Shown here piece after piece: positions 53,797 to 62,142 of a DNA stretch of 64,000 nt. How positions within the stretch are numbered: the stretch's first letter is position 1; each line of letters begins with the position of its first letter. Position numbers and translations under genes: made by a program. This DNA is from Cognatiyoonia sp965661665 (lineage in GTDB: Bacteria; Pseudomonadota; Alphaproteobacteria; Rhodobacterales; Rhodobacteraceae). The notes beneath the pieces are model-generated. The model ran no database searches. It was not told where the DNA came from and was given only the letters and a program-made list of their open reading frames with translations. Location: NCBI RefSeq assembly GCF_965661665.1, contig NZ_CBFIEO010000012.1:31051-95050 (forward strand). Direction: 5' to 3'.

Positions 53797-54145
53797 ACTG
53801 GGGTCCGGCGGCCTGTAGGAAGTACAGATCGACCCGACGCCAAAAGTGCAGCAGGTGCAACGTCTTTGCGTTGCTGCGTCCCATCACTTCAATCGCCATA
53901 ACATCAGCCGCAACCAAAGAGGCCAGCCGATAGCCAGTGTTGGCCGCATCAGCGTTCTTGATAGAAACGCCTTCCAGCTCCGTCGCGGCAGAGGTCAGCG
54001 CAAAACTCACGCTCAACGCAGACTGCGCGGGCCAGTCTTCGGCCAGATCCCGTACCAATGATTGGATTCTGTTTTCGTCACCGCTTGCAAGCGCTGCGAC
54101 TGAATAGGCGATCATATGATCTAGGTCGCTCATCCACATACTCAT
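53780..54145 (-). CDS. Hypothetical protein
   Basis: A 121-residue protein not recognised. It appears soluble, helical and without signal peptide: the start is MSMWMSDLDHMIAYSVAALA, followed by an alternating Ala/Leu/Asp-rich helical region and a Phe/Leu-rich C-terminus (LHLLHFWRRVDLYFLQ). The 3' end overlaps that of the membrane regulator gene by 17 bases on the opposite strand. No domain is seen; the gene is supported by length, codon use and close packing. Confidence 0.6.
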   Translation of the reverse strand: MSMWMSDLDHMIAYSVAALASGDENRIQSLVRDLAEDWPAQSALSVSFALTSAATELEGVSIKNADAANTGYRLASLVAADVMAIEVMGRSNAKTLHLLHFWRRVDLYFLQAAGPQFITSV

Positions 54146-54370
54146 AACACCAAAAAGTACAGCACTCTCCAGTGTGCCTTATTTTCGCCGTAAGGCAAAT
54201 CAGGGGTCAATTCCATTGGAACGACTGTTCCACACAATGCACCTAGTCTTTCAAAAAATTTTATGCAGGGCGCGACTAAGCGACGTTGAACTGGGGAAGA
54301 GTGTCGCAAACCACCAGCGCCAGCGGCGCAGTGTGTTAAGCTGTGCCATCGAAAGAGGGAGGCGGGCGCA

Positions 54371-55414
54371 ATGCCGAAAGCAATCAAGAACACATGGCGC
54401 GGAATTGGTTTGTCGCTCAACGCCCCGATGCCTTGCGATGACAACGCAGGTGCGGCCAAGCTGTTGGGCCAATGTCCGGCCTATGCGCCAACGCCGCTGA
54501 CCTCGGTGCCGGAGCTTGCAGATCGGCTGGGGGTTGCCTCTGTTCTGATGAAGGATGAACGGGCGCGCATGGGGTTAGGAAGTTTCAAGGCCCTTGGCGC
54601 GGCTCACGCCATAGCGCGGGAAGCGGCAGCGACCAAGCCAGATGATTGGTCCACGGCTTTGGCGGGCCGCACCTTTGCCACGGCAAGTGCTGGCAATCAC
54701 GGGATCTCCGTCGCTGCAGGCGCGCGGATCTTTGGGGCGCAAGCTGTGATTTACCTGTCCAAAACCGTGCCGGAGCCCTTTGCGCAGCGATTGCGCAAGA
54801 TGGGGGCGGAGGTTGTCCGCGCTGGATCGCAATATGAAGAAAGTATGGACGCGGCCCTAAAAGCAGCGGAGGAGAGCGGTTGGACGCTGCTCTCCGACAG
54901 CTCTTGGGACGGCTATACCGATCTGCCCTACCGTGTAATGGAGGGGTACCTTCAGCTTGCCGCAGAAACTGCGGATGAGATGGATCAGGCGCCAACCCAC
55001 ATCATGCTGCAGGCAGGTGTTGGGGGGCTCGCCGCCGCCATTGCAGCCTATGCCCGTCGTCGCTGGGGCGATACGCCGGAGATCATCGTCGTCGAACCCG
55101 AAGCAGCCCCTGCCCTGATGGAAAGCATCCGCGCAGGTGAATTGGTGGAGAGCACGGGTCCCGTCTCCTCCATGGGTCGGCTTGATTGCAAAACGGCGTC
55201 TTTGATTGCTCTCAACGGATTGGCGCGGGATGCGGATCAATTTGTCATTATCAACGAGGATGAAGCCGAAGAGGCGATGCCGATCCTCGCTAGCATGGGA
55301 TTGGAAACCACGCCGTCAGGCGGGGCTGGACTGACAGCGTTACTGGCCGGATTGCCGTTACCGGAAGATGCGCGGGTCTGGGCGATCCTTAGCGAAGGCC
55401 CAGAAGATGCCTGA
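54371..55414 (+). CDS. Fold-type II PLP lyase, diaminopropionate ammonia-lyase-like
   Basis: A 347-residue PLP enzyme. The Schiff-base lysine is in GLGSFKALGAAHAI (about residue 73), the phosphate-binding glycines in ATASAGNHGISVAAG (about 99-113), and the HIMLQAGVGGLAAAIAAYARR block lies near 212. These fit diaminopropionate ammonia-lyase (usually about 400 residues) better than threonine dehydratase. It heads a three-gene plus-strand unit with an M24 hydrolase (8-base overlap) and a EutA-like protein. The ATG has GAGGGAGG upstream. Substrate is inferred. Confidence 0.8.
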   Translation: MPKAIKNTWRGIGLSLNAPMPCDDNAGAAKLLGQCPAYAPTPLTSVPELADRLGVASVLMKDERARMGLGSFKALGAAHAIAREAAATKPDDWSTALAGRTFATASAGNHGISVAAGARIFGAQAVIYLSKTVPEPFAQRLRKMGAEVVRAGSQYEESMDAALKAAEESGWTLLSDSSWDGYTDLPYRVMEGYLQLAAETADEMDQAPTHIMLQAGVGGLAAAIAAYARRRWGDTPEIIVVEPEAAPALMESIRAGELVESTGPVSSMGRLDCKTASLIALNGLARDADQFVIINEDEAEEAMPILASMGLETTPSGGAGLTALLAGLPLPEDARVWAILSEGPEDA

Positions 55415-56567
55415 TAGGTCGCTGATCTTTCCCAGCGATGAATTCCGTGGACGGATTGCCCAATTTCAGGCGCGGATGGCGGCGGCGAGGTTGGATGCGC
55501 TGTTGCTCACGTCGCCCGCAGATATCTTCTACGCCACCGGTTTTCTCACTCGCTTTTGGGAAAGCCCAGCGCGTCCTTGGTTTCTGATTGCTCCTACTAA
55601 AGGAGAGCCGGTCGCCGTCATCCCCTCCATCGGGGCGGATCTGATGTCGCGCACATGGATTGACGACATCCGCACATGGGACGCCCCAAATCCGAATGAT
55701 GACGGCGTGACCCTCCTGGCCGACACGCTGTGCGGGCTTTGCCCAAGCGGCGGGCGCATTGGGCTTCCGATGGGGTTGGAGACGCACCTACGGATGCCGC
55801 TTGCGGACTATGAACGGGTTGGTGAGGCCATCGGGGACCGCACCTTCGCCGATGCAACAGACTGCGTGCAGCGAGTGCGGGAGATCAAATCAGAAGCAGA
55901 GATTGAGAAAATGAGGGCAACCTGCATCATTGCAGGAAACACCTTTGACCGCGTGCCGGAGTTTGCCGGCGCTGGACAAACGCTCGACGCGGCCTTCCGC
56001 GCGTTTCAGATGGTTTGCTTGGCCGAAGGCGCGGATTGGGTCAGCTACGTCGCGGGCGCGGCGGGGCCGGATGGCTATGGCGACGTCATCTCCCCCGCGG
56101 ATACGCGGCCGATGCAGGACGGCGACATTTTGATGCTGGACACAGGCGCGACGAAAGATGGCTACTTTTGCGACTTTGATCGGAACTACGCCATTGGCAT
56201 CGCCTCTGACGCCGCCCGCAAATGTTATGACGCGCTTTGGCAGGCGACTGACGACGCCCTGCGCGATCTGCGCCCCGGCCACCGCTCAAGTGACATTCAC
56301 AAGATGCTTAGCGACGGATTGCGGCAGCGTGGTGCTGAACCGGTCAGGGGCCGATTGGGGCACGGTCTGGGCGTGACACTCACCGAATGGCCCTCTGCTA
56401 CTCCACTCGATGATACGGAATTGCGCGCGGGTATGGTCCTGACGCTTGAACCTGGGGCCATTATCGGACCGGGCAGGATGATGGTGCATGAAGAAAACAT
56501 CCTGCTCAGGGAAGACGGGCCGGAGCTTTTGTCCCCCCGCGCCGCGCCAGAGCTCCCGATCCTCTGA
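55407..56567 (+). CDS. M24 family metallohydrolase (Xaa-Pro peptidase/EutD-like)
   Basis: A 386-residue pita-bread-fold enzyme with an N-terminal creatinase-like domain (ARLDALLLTSPADIFYATGF) and a catalytic domain. The metal ligands are LDTGATKDGYFCDFDRNY (two Asp, about 250-267), GRLGHGLG (His, about 328), LTLEPGA (Glu) and MVHEENI (Glu). The family includes prolidases and the ectoine hydrolase DoeA/EutD. Position between a PLP lyase and an Asp/Glu racemase-type protein resembles ectoine operons, but EutC and EutE homologues are not present in this window, so the substrate is left open. Confidence 0.85.
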   Translation: MPDRSLIFPSDEFRGRIAQFQARMAAARLDALLLTSPADIFYATGFLTRFWESPARPWFLIAPTKGEPVAVIPSIGADLMSRTWIDDIRTWDAPNPNDDGVTLLADTLCGLCPSGGRIGLPMGLETHLRMPLADYERVGEAIGDRTFADATDCVQRVREIKSEAEIEKMRATCIIAGNTFDRVPEFAGAGQTLDAAFRAFQMVCLAEGADWVSYVAGAAGPDGYGDVISPADTRPMQDGDILMLDTGATKDGYFCDFDRNYAIGIASDAARKCYDALWQATDDALRDLRPGHRSSDIHKMLSDGLRQRGAEPVRGRLGHGLGVTLTEWPSATPLDDTELRAGMVLTLEPGAIIGPGRMMVHEENILLREDGPELLSPRAAPELPIL

Positions 56568-57304
56568 TGGTCAAGCATTTTGCATATGACCTTCTTGATG
56601 ATCCACGCCCGACGGTGGGTCTGATAGTTTTGCAGGCGGACGAAACCATCGAAAGCGATTTTCACAAGCTTTTCTCGCCTGAAGCTGTACGCTTGCATGT
56701 CAACCGCATCCAATCCGGTCGTGAACTGACACCAGACAGCATTCACGAGATGGCGCGTGACCTGCCACGTGCAGCGGGTCTTTTTCCCGACGGGCTACGC
56801 TTTGACGTCGTGGGTTATGCCTGCACCTCAGGCACGACGCTGATTGGAGAGGATAAGGTCGAAACACTTGTGCGTAGGACCTGCGCAGCAAAGGCCGTCA
56901 CCAATCCTTTGACGGCGGCGCTGGCTACCTTCAAAGTCCTCGGGCTCTCACGGATCGGGATCGTCTCACCCTATGTCGAAACTGTTGCCGAACCCTTGAG
57001 GCAAGCGTTTGAGAGCGGCGGGATTAAAGTCCCTAACACCTTATCCTTTGGCGAAGAAGTTGAACGCAACGTGGCGCGTATTTCGCCCCACTCTTTGACA
57101 CGCGCGAGTCAGATCATCGCAGCGGAAACTCACGTCGACGGTATTTTCCTATCCTGCACCAATCTAAAAACCCTTGGTGTAATCGAAGATTTGGAAGCGG
57201 AGCTGGGCCTACCCGTCATCAGTTCGAACACTGCCCTAGCATGGCACATGGCCCGGCGCGCACATGCAACGGTTGAGGGGCCGGGGAAACTCTTTCGCAG
57301 CTAG
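56567..57304 (+). CDS. EutA-like protein of the Asp/Glu racemase, maleate isomerase/arylmalonate decarboxylase family
   Basis: A 245-residue protein with the two cysteine motifs of the maleate isomerase family: VGYACTSGTTLIG (about residue 85) and GIFLSCTNLKTL (about 192). The central strand block LSRIGIVSPYV and the ENP-like region SSNTALAWHM complete the fold. It starts on the stop codon of the M24 gene (TGATG). EutA of ectoine-utilisation operons belongs to this family, but isomerase or decarboxylase activity on a dicarboxylate is equally possible. Confidence 0.8.
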   Translation: MVKHFAYDLLDDPRPTVGLIVLQADETIESDFHKLFSPEAVRLHVNRIQSGRELTPDSIHEMARDLPRAAGLFPDGLRFDVVGYACTSGTTLIGEDKVETLVRRTCAAKAVTNPLTAALATFKVLGLSRIGIVSPYVETVAEPLRQAFESGGIKVPNTLSFGEEVERNVARISPHSLTRASQIIAAETHVDGIFLSCTNLKTLGVIEDLEAELGLPVISSNTALAWHMARRAHATVEGPGKLFRS

Positions 57305-57319
57305 AAGGGCTTAAGCCGT

Positions 57320-58294
57320 CTAAGGCTTCAGAATAATTTTGGGGGCGGCGACCCGCCCTGCCCGAATGTCTTGGAACGCTGCGGCGCCATCAGCCAAGGA
57401 TCGCACCTCGGTCCACTCACAATCGCCCAACCGACCGTCGAACAGGGCGTGCGCCGTATCGACAAAATCCTGCGCCGTGTAGGTGTATGTCCCGATCACG
57501 GTGATCTCTTGCAAGGTGATGCGGCGGATATCGAGTCCGCCGTCACTGTCCCCCAGCCCAACATGGGCAATCACGCCCCCAGGCCGAACACAAGCGCTCG
57601 CCGACGCGCGCGTGACAGCAAACCCAACCGCATCAATGACGATGGCGGGGGAGCCGTCCGCTGAAGACACGGCGGATTGCCCACAGTGATCCACAAGAAA
57701 CGCACGCCGCGCGTCATTTGGCTCCACTATTGTGACCTCATCCGCGCCCTGCGCTTGCAACGCCAATGCAGCAGCCAGCCCAATGGCGCCGCCACCAATC
57801 ACTAAGGCCGTTTTGTCCATGGACGGATGTAGAGCTTCCAAGGCCAGACGCGCCGCGTGCCAGCTCACTGCCAACGGTTCAACGAGCGAGGCTTTCTCGA
57901 ACGACACATGATCCGGCACTGTCACCAGATTGCGGTCTGGCATTGCCACCATATCAGCGAATGCGCCCTGTCGTGGCGGCATTGAGATGATCTGCCGCTC
58001 TGAGCAAAGGTTTTCGCGGCCCGCGTGGCAGGCATCACAAGCATAGCAGCTGACCAAAGGATTGATCGTGACCCGCTCACCATCGCGTGGCCCACCAACA
58101 ATCGTGCCCGCCGCCTCATGACCCAAGATCAAAGGCGCAGGGCGTCGGTCGTCATGGCCCAGATAGGCGTGCATGTCTGATCCGCAAATCCCAACGGCTG
58201 AGACGCGGATCAACTGTTCACCCTCGCCCGCAACTGCGTCAGCCGCTTCTTGATAGTCGAGCGATTCAACACCGGTGTAGACGAGCGCTTTCAT
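57320..58294 (-). CDS. Zinc-type medium-chain alcohol dehydrogenase
   Basis: A 324-residue MDR oxidoreductase. The catalytic zinc region has GICGSDMHAYLGH and GHEAAG (about residues 36-65), the structural zinc cysteines are in SCYACDACHAGRENLC (about 83-98), and the NAD-binding motif is VIGGGAIGLAAALAL (about 166-180). It starts 8 bases after the HpsN-like gene stop on the same strand, so both likely act in one pathway, plausibly oxidation of a polyol or sulfonated diol. It is not clear which hydroxyl or cofactor is used. Confidence 0.85.
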   Translation of the reverse strand: MKALVYTGVESLDYQEAADAVAGEGEQLIRVSAVGICGSDMHAYLGHDDRRPAPLILGHEAAGTIVGGPRDGERVTINPLVSCYACDACHAGRENLCSERQIISMPPRQGAFADMVAMPDRNLVTVPDHVSFEKASLVEPLAVSWHAARLALEALHPSMDKTALVIGGGAIGLAAALALQAQGADEVTIVEPNDARRAFLVDHCGQSAVSSADGSPAIVIDAVGFAVTRASASACVRPGGVIAHVGLGDSDGGLDIRRITLQEITVIGTYTYTAQDFVDTAHALFDGRLGDCEWTEVRSLADGAAAFQDIRAGRVAAPKIILKP

Positions 58295-58302
58295 GGCGGG
58301 CT

Positions 58303-59610
58303 TTATTCGACCGCTGACAGGTCGAAGTTCTCACCCGGGAAATATTTTGCCAAACGTACGTCCGCCGACCGCGCATGTCCTTCCATGCCTTCCAACCGGC
58401 TGATCCGAGCGGTCGCAATCGCCACCTCTTTCGATGCAACTTGTGTCGCGCGCTGCCATGTGACGATCTTCATGTACTTGTGCACGCTCAAACCACCTGT
58501 GTAGTTGGCCGCTCCAGATGTTGGCAGCACGTGGTTTGTGCCAGACGCCTTGTCACCGTAAGCCACAGTCGTTTCTTCACCAAGGAAGAGCGAGCCGTAG
58601 CATGTGAGACGCTCCAGCCACCAATCGATATCTTCGGCTTGCACTGTCAAATGCTCCGGCGCGTATTCGTCAGAGGTTGCAGCCATAACCTCGCGATCCT
58701 CACAAAGGATCACTTCCGCATAGTCGCGCCACGCAGCACGCGCATTGTCAGCATTCATTTCTGGCAAGTCATCGATCAGCGCAGGTACACGGTTCATGAC
58801 GTCTTCCGCCAACGCGCGATCGTCTGTCACCAGCCATACGGGGGAGTTATATCCATGCTCCGCCTGACTAACCAAGTCTGTCGCAACGATATGCGGATCA
58901 GCTGTTTTGTCAGCAAGGATCAGACTGTCCGTTGGGCCAGCAATCATGTCGATCCCGACGCGCCCAAAGAGGATGCGCTTGGCTTCAGCAACAAACTGGT
59001 TGCCCGGACCAACAAGGATGTTCGCCTTTGGCAGACCGAAAAGGCCAAACGTCATCGCAGCAACGCCCTGCACGCCGCCCATTGCCATGATCTTGTCGGC
59101 GCCGCAGATGTGAGCGGCATAAACGATGGCTGGCGCAACACCGACACCCGGACGCGGTGGTGAGCAAGCAGTGATATGCTTGCATCCAGCAACTTTCGCT
59201 GTCGTCACCGTCATGATCGCGGACGCGATGTGGCTGTACCGTCCGCCCGGAACATAGCAACCTGCGGCATCGACGGGGATTGCCTTTTGGCCAGCCACAA
59301 AGCCTGATGAAATTTCCATTTCCACATCAGCGACGGTGCTTTTCTGCAGTTCCGCAAAACGCTTTACGTTGTCATGGGCAAAGCGGATATCTGCCTTCAG
59401 CTTTTCAGGCACCTTGGCAATCGCCGCCTCAATCTCCTCCTTAGTCAGAAGGATGTTGCCCTCGTACCCATCGAATTTCGCTGCATATTCCAGCGCGCTT
59501 GTGTCCCCACCAGCTTCGATATCATCTAGGATGCTCTTCACCGTCTCCGACACATCGGACGCATTTGACTGCGCGGTGAGTGTTGCCTTCTTCAGGTAGG
59601 TTCGGGTCAT
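58303..59610 (-). CDS. hpsN: HisD-family dehydrogenase, sulfopropanediol 3-dehydrogenase (HpsN)-like
   Basis: A 435-residue member of the histidinol dehydrogenase superfamily. It has CYVPGGRYSHIASAIMTV (about 118-135), VGPGNQFVAEAKRILFG, AGPTDSLILAD and the zinc-ligand histidines in SQAEHGYNSP and SVHKYMK. The block sequence closely recalls HpsN of Ruegeria pomeroyi, which oxidises (R)-2,3-dihydroxypropane-1-sulfonate to (R)-sulfolactate, rather than true HisD of histidine synthesis. No his genes are nearby, and a zinc dehydrogenase follows. Other hps genes (hpsO, transport) are not in the window. Confidence 0.82.
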   Translation of the reverse strand: MTRTYLKKATLTAQSNASDVSETVKSILDDIEAGGDTSALEYAAKFDGYEGNILLTKEEIEAAIAKVPEKLKADIRFAHDNVKRFAELQKSTVADVEMEISSGFVAGQKAIPVDAAGCYVPGGRYSHIASAIMTVTTAKVAGCKHITACSPPRPGVGVAPAIVYAAHICGADKIMAMGGVQGVAAMTFGLFGLPKANILVGPGNQFVAEAKRILFGRVGIDMIAGPTDSLILADKTADPHIVATDLVSQAEHGYNSPVWLVTDDRALAEDVMNRVPALIDDLPEMNADNARAAWRDYAEVILCEDREVMAATSDEYAPEHLTVQAEDIDWWLERLTCYGSLFLGEETTVAYGDKASGTNHVLPTSGAANYTGGLSVHKYMKIVTWQRATQVASKEVAIATARISRLEGMEGHARSADVRLAKYFPGENFDLSAVE

Positions 59611-59810
59611 GAACTAATGCCTCGCATATGGATCGCACTAAGCCTTCATTGTTAGGCCGATCGTTAAGAAAAGATGGTCCGAAACTAAAGGGCGTGCCAA
59701 TTGACCTGCAAGATGTTTCCAGACTTCGGCACACCTTTGGAGAAATTCAGGAATAGACTTTCAGGAAAACCAAAAACGCGCGAGGCTTCACCAAATCTTG
59801 TTGGCCAACG

Positions 59811-60830
59811 TCATGAGGCGAAACCATCTCTGCCCCAAAACGATGCACAATAGGTAGTATGCTTATGACGCGCTTTGAACGTGGCCGTTTGACGAAGGTC
59901 CGAAATGACCTCCGTCCCCGCTGCAATCCAAAGATATCGATCCGCCGACGCAGCCATCGCAGTTTCGACAGCGCTGAAGAACTTATCCTGTGAAACCCAA
60001 TCAACCGAAATGCCTGTGCGTGTTGGTATGGGATAGGTCGGTGTCCCGTCGGCAGAGCAAAGCAAAACCTGACCAGTGACCGCCTCTGGAAGTTCCTCTA
60101 TGATCCGCGCAATTGCCGGAAACGCCGCAGCATCGCCACACAGCAAAACCTTTGACTGGTTTAGCGTGCCCGCACCCGCCGGCCCCAAGATCGCCAGCGC
60201 ATCGCCCGGTTTGCACTCTTGCGCCCAAGCCGACAAACGCCCACCCGCATGCAACAGAACATCCATATCGATTTCATCATCGCGGCGGTGCCGGACGGTG
60301 TAAACCGGCCGATGTAGCGCATGTGCGCCCTGCGGCCAGACCGTTGCCCCGTTGGCGGCAAGACGGGGCCAGATGGGATCAACCCCGTTGTACAAGGGCA
60401 GAACGACGCGAAAATGGATCGCGTCATCCTCAAACAACTGCGGATTCGGCAGCTTTAATGTGACTCTTCTAAACATCGGACCCAAAGGCGCACTGTGCAG
60501 CACGGTTGCGATCTGAAAGTTTGGCGGCAATGCACCAGCCTCAACATCATCGGACCACGTCAAAGCCGCCGCCGTTTCAGGCAGCGTGCCCGCCAGCAGT
60601 CTGACAAGACTGTCGCGCAATTCATAACAGGTTTTTTCATCTGGGCAGTCCAGCAGAAGCCCGACACCAGTGGGGTCATCCGTCAAACTGATGCGGCCAT
60701 TCGGTGTCAGAAACTCCGTACTATCACTATCGTCTCTTGCGAACGGCACGGCAAGGTCCGCGCAAAACTGCGCCGCCAAAGCGGTGAGCGCTGGATAACT
60801 CACACCCACGATTGTCGTCGAAACCTTCAT
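59811..60830 (-). CDS. Siderophore-interacting FAD-binding reductase with DUF2218 domain
   Basis: A 339-residue flavoprotein. Residues 1-90 form a DUF2218 domain (DDPTGVGLLLDCPDEKTCYELRDSL). The FAD-binding SIP part follows with RHRRDDEIDMDVLLHAGG, the nucleotide-binding GPAGAGTL, and a C-terminal ferric-reductase domain (ALCA-like LCSADGTPTYP, RYLWIAAGTEVI). It would reduce ferric siderophores in the cytoplasm to release iron. The start is an ATG whose upstream sequence is the edge of the mobile remnant, so its native promoter may be lost. Confidence 0.88.
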   Translation of the reverse strand: MKVSTTIVGVSYPALTALAAQFCADLAVPFARDDSDSTEFLTPNGRISLTDDPTGVGLLLDCPDEKTCYELRDSLVRLLAGTLPETAAALTWSDDVEAGALPPNFQIATVLHSAPLGPMFRRVTLKLPNPQLFEDDAIHFRVVLPLYNGVDPIWPRLAANGATVWPQGAHALHRPVYTVRHRRDDEIDMDVLLHAGGRLSAWAQECKPGDALAILGPAGAGTLNQSKVLLCGDAAAFPAIARIIEELPEAVTGQVLLCSADGTPTYPIPTRTGISVDWVSQDKFFSAVETAMAASADRYLWIAAGTEVISDLRQTATFKARHKHTTYCASFWGRDGFAS

Positions 60831-60837
60831 GCGGCCA

Positions 60838-61788
60838 TCAATACGCCAATCTCACCCCTCTGCCATCAGAAACAACATGGCCCAGCAAGGTGTCTTGCAG
60901 GAACACATTAAGCGCGTATTGGGCCACGTCATTCCCGGAGTAGCCGGGACGTATAACCGTTACAGCTACATGGCTGAAAAGGCTAATGCGTTGGAAGCGC
61001 GGAAACTTGTGTTGATGAAATACCTGCCATGACTTTCTGTGGTAGCAGCCGGCCAAACCTTTCAGCAATTCAGCCTCTTTGGCTTTGCCCGCTTCTCGCG
61101 CCTTCTCAACCTCCTGAAGGTATTTCAACCAACGGCCAGAGGAGAACCAATTGTCGGAGAAGCACACCTTGGAGCGGGTGAAGCCTTCGCTCTCGGTCGC
61201 ATAGGCCCGCACGGCGTCCTCGAGGTCTTTGGCGTCCACTCCGTCGGCCAGCGCCAGGCGGATTTGCGAGATACAAACCGCTTTGCCGCGAGCGCGATCC
61301 TCGGGATAGGCGGACAAAATCTTTTCTGAAATCTCATCCTCCACCGCTACCTTCGCGTGCGAAGGATTTGGTTTTTGATATGGTTTATATCTGTTCTTAT
61401 AGGATTTGCCCTCAGGGGCAGATGGCTTGCCCTCAGGGGCAAATGCATCGTTTTCCCTTTCGGTCGGATCGATTTGCCCATTTGGGCAAATGGAGTTGCC
61501 CAGGGCATACCAGCAGGTCCGATCATAGCGATCGTCGCTGAAATTGCCCTTGATGATCAGCTCCGCACTGACCAGCTTTTCGAACGCGGTTCGGATCTGC
61601 TTCTCGCTCAGATAGGGGAACAACTCACCAAAGGCCGAGATCGAATTGTAGGTCCAATACCGCCCGTCTCGAAGGTTGCGGCGATTGGCTTGGTTCTTCT
61701 CGATCCAGAAGGTGATGTTCTGGAAAATCACCGCTGCATTGAGACCGACACGTCCCGCGATTTCGGGATCAAAGCTATGGCGGCTCAT
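60838..61788 (-). pseudogene. Truncated replication-like protein fused to antisense integrase sequence
   Basis: The frame encodes 316 residues. The first about 246 look like a mobile-element replication or DNA-binding protein, with a winged-helix-like start (FDPEIAGRVGLNAAVIFQNITFWIEKN) and the DnaD-type LSEKQIRTAFEKL segment. A charged linker and the helix NWFSSGRWLKYLQEVEKARE follow. The last about 70 residues are an antisense reading of an integrase tail lying on the opposite strand and show no protein character. The gene therefore lost its natural 3' end. Its 5' end lies about 155 bases from the 3' end of tRNA-Arg. Confidence 0.7.
60877..61032 (+). pseudogene. C-terminal remnant of a tyrosine integrase
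   Basis: The plus-strand frame reads VLQEHIKRVLGHVIPGVAGTYNRYSYMAEKANALEARK then a stop at 61030-61032. Segments such as LGHVIPGVAGTYNRYSY match the C-terminal end of phage-type tyrosine recombinases, including the LGH histidine and the nucleophile region with tyrosines. The preceding 300 residues are missing. Its left end is within a few dozen bases of the siderophore-interacting protein start. Confidence 0.7.
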
Positions 61789-61806
61789 GATTGGCCCCCG
61801 AAATAC

Positions 61807-61843
61807 GTACAAACGTGCGAATTTTGTACAGGTTTTGTACGAG
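61807..61843. repeat. GTACA-type repeats upstream of the truncated replication-like gene
   Basis: GTACAAA at 61807-61813, GTACAGG at 61826-61832 and GTACGAG at 61837-61843; the last two lie in tandem TTTTGTAC copies 11 bases apart. They could be operators or iterons. The same GTACAG core recurs beyond the tRNA. Confidence 0.4.
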
Positions 61844-61943
61844 AAATCGCCCGTTTCAGCCGATTTCGCCGCGAAAGCTCACGGGACTTTTTGCAAGCTT
61901 CTGCACAAAGCTTTGAAAATAATTCATATTTTTCAAGTGTTTT

Positions 61944-62020
61944 TGGCGACCCCGGCAGGATTCGAACCTGCAACCTGCCCCTTAGGAGGGGGCTGCTCTA
62001 TCCAGTTGAGCCACGGGGCC
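61944..62020 (-). tRNA. tRNA-Arg (anticodon CCT)
   Basis: The minus-strand sequence folds into a full cloverleaf: acceptor stem GGCCCCG with CGGGGTC (one G-U), D arm GCTC/GAGC, anticodon stem GCCCC/GGGGC with loop CTCCTAA (anticodon CCT, reading AGG), T arm GCAGG/CCTGC with TTCGAAT, discriminator G and an encoded CCA (61944-61946). tRNA-Arg genes are frequent integration sites; its 3' end faces the truncated mobile remnant and its 5' end the integrase gene. Confidence 0.97.
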
Positions 62021-62087
62021 TCTAACCTCTTAGTGACTGTAAATAAACGAATTTTTTTAAGATAACAAGTAAAAATCGCTTAAATTA

Positions 62088-62138
62088 TTGACATTTTTAC
62101 GTCAAATTTAGTACAGGAAAATTAGATAATTGGTACAG
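62088..62138. repeat. Inverted and direct repeats upstream of the integrase gene
   Basis: TTGAC (62088-62092) and GTCAA (62101-62105) form an inverted repeat flanked by AAATT/AATTT. GTACAG occurs at 62111-62116 and 62133-62138, 22 bases apart, close to two helical turns. They lie just before the ATG at 62143, and the GTACAG core matches that on the other side of the tRNA. An operator or arm-type binding site is possible. Confidence 0.4.
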
Positions 62139-62142
62139 ATCA

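Noticed and set aside
54371..57304. Complete ectoine utilisation operon
   Set aside because: The PLP enzyme is closer to diaminopropionate ammonia-lyase than to EutB, and no EutC or EutE homologue is present, so the name was not transferred.
58303..59610. Histidinol dehydrogenase of histidine biosynthesis
   Set aside because: No his genes nearby, and the sequence blocks and neighbouring zinc dehydrogenase fit the HpsN type better.
60831..61943. Direct repeat of the tRNA-Arg 3' end marking an att site
   Set aside because: I looked for a second copy of the tRNA 3' sequence from 59.6 to 61.9 kb and saw none, so no attL/attR pair is claimed.
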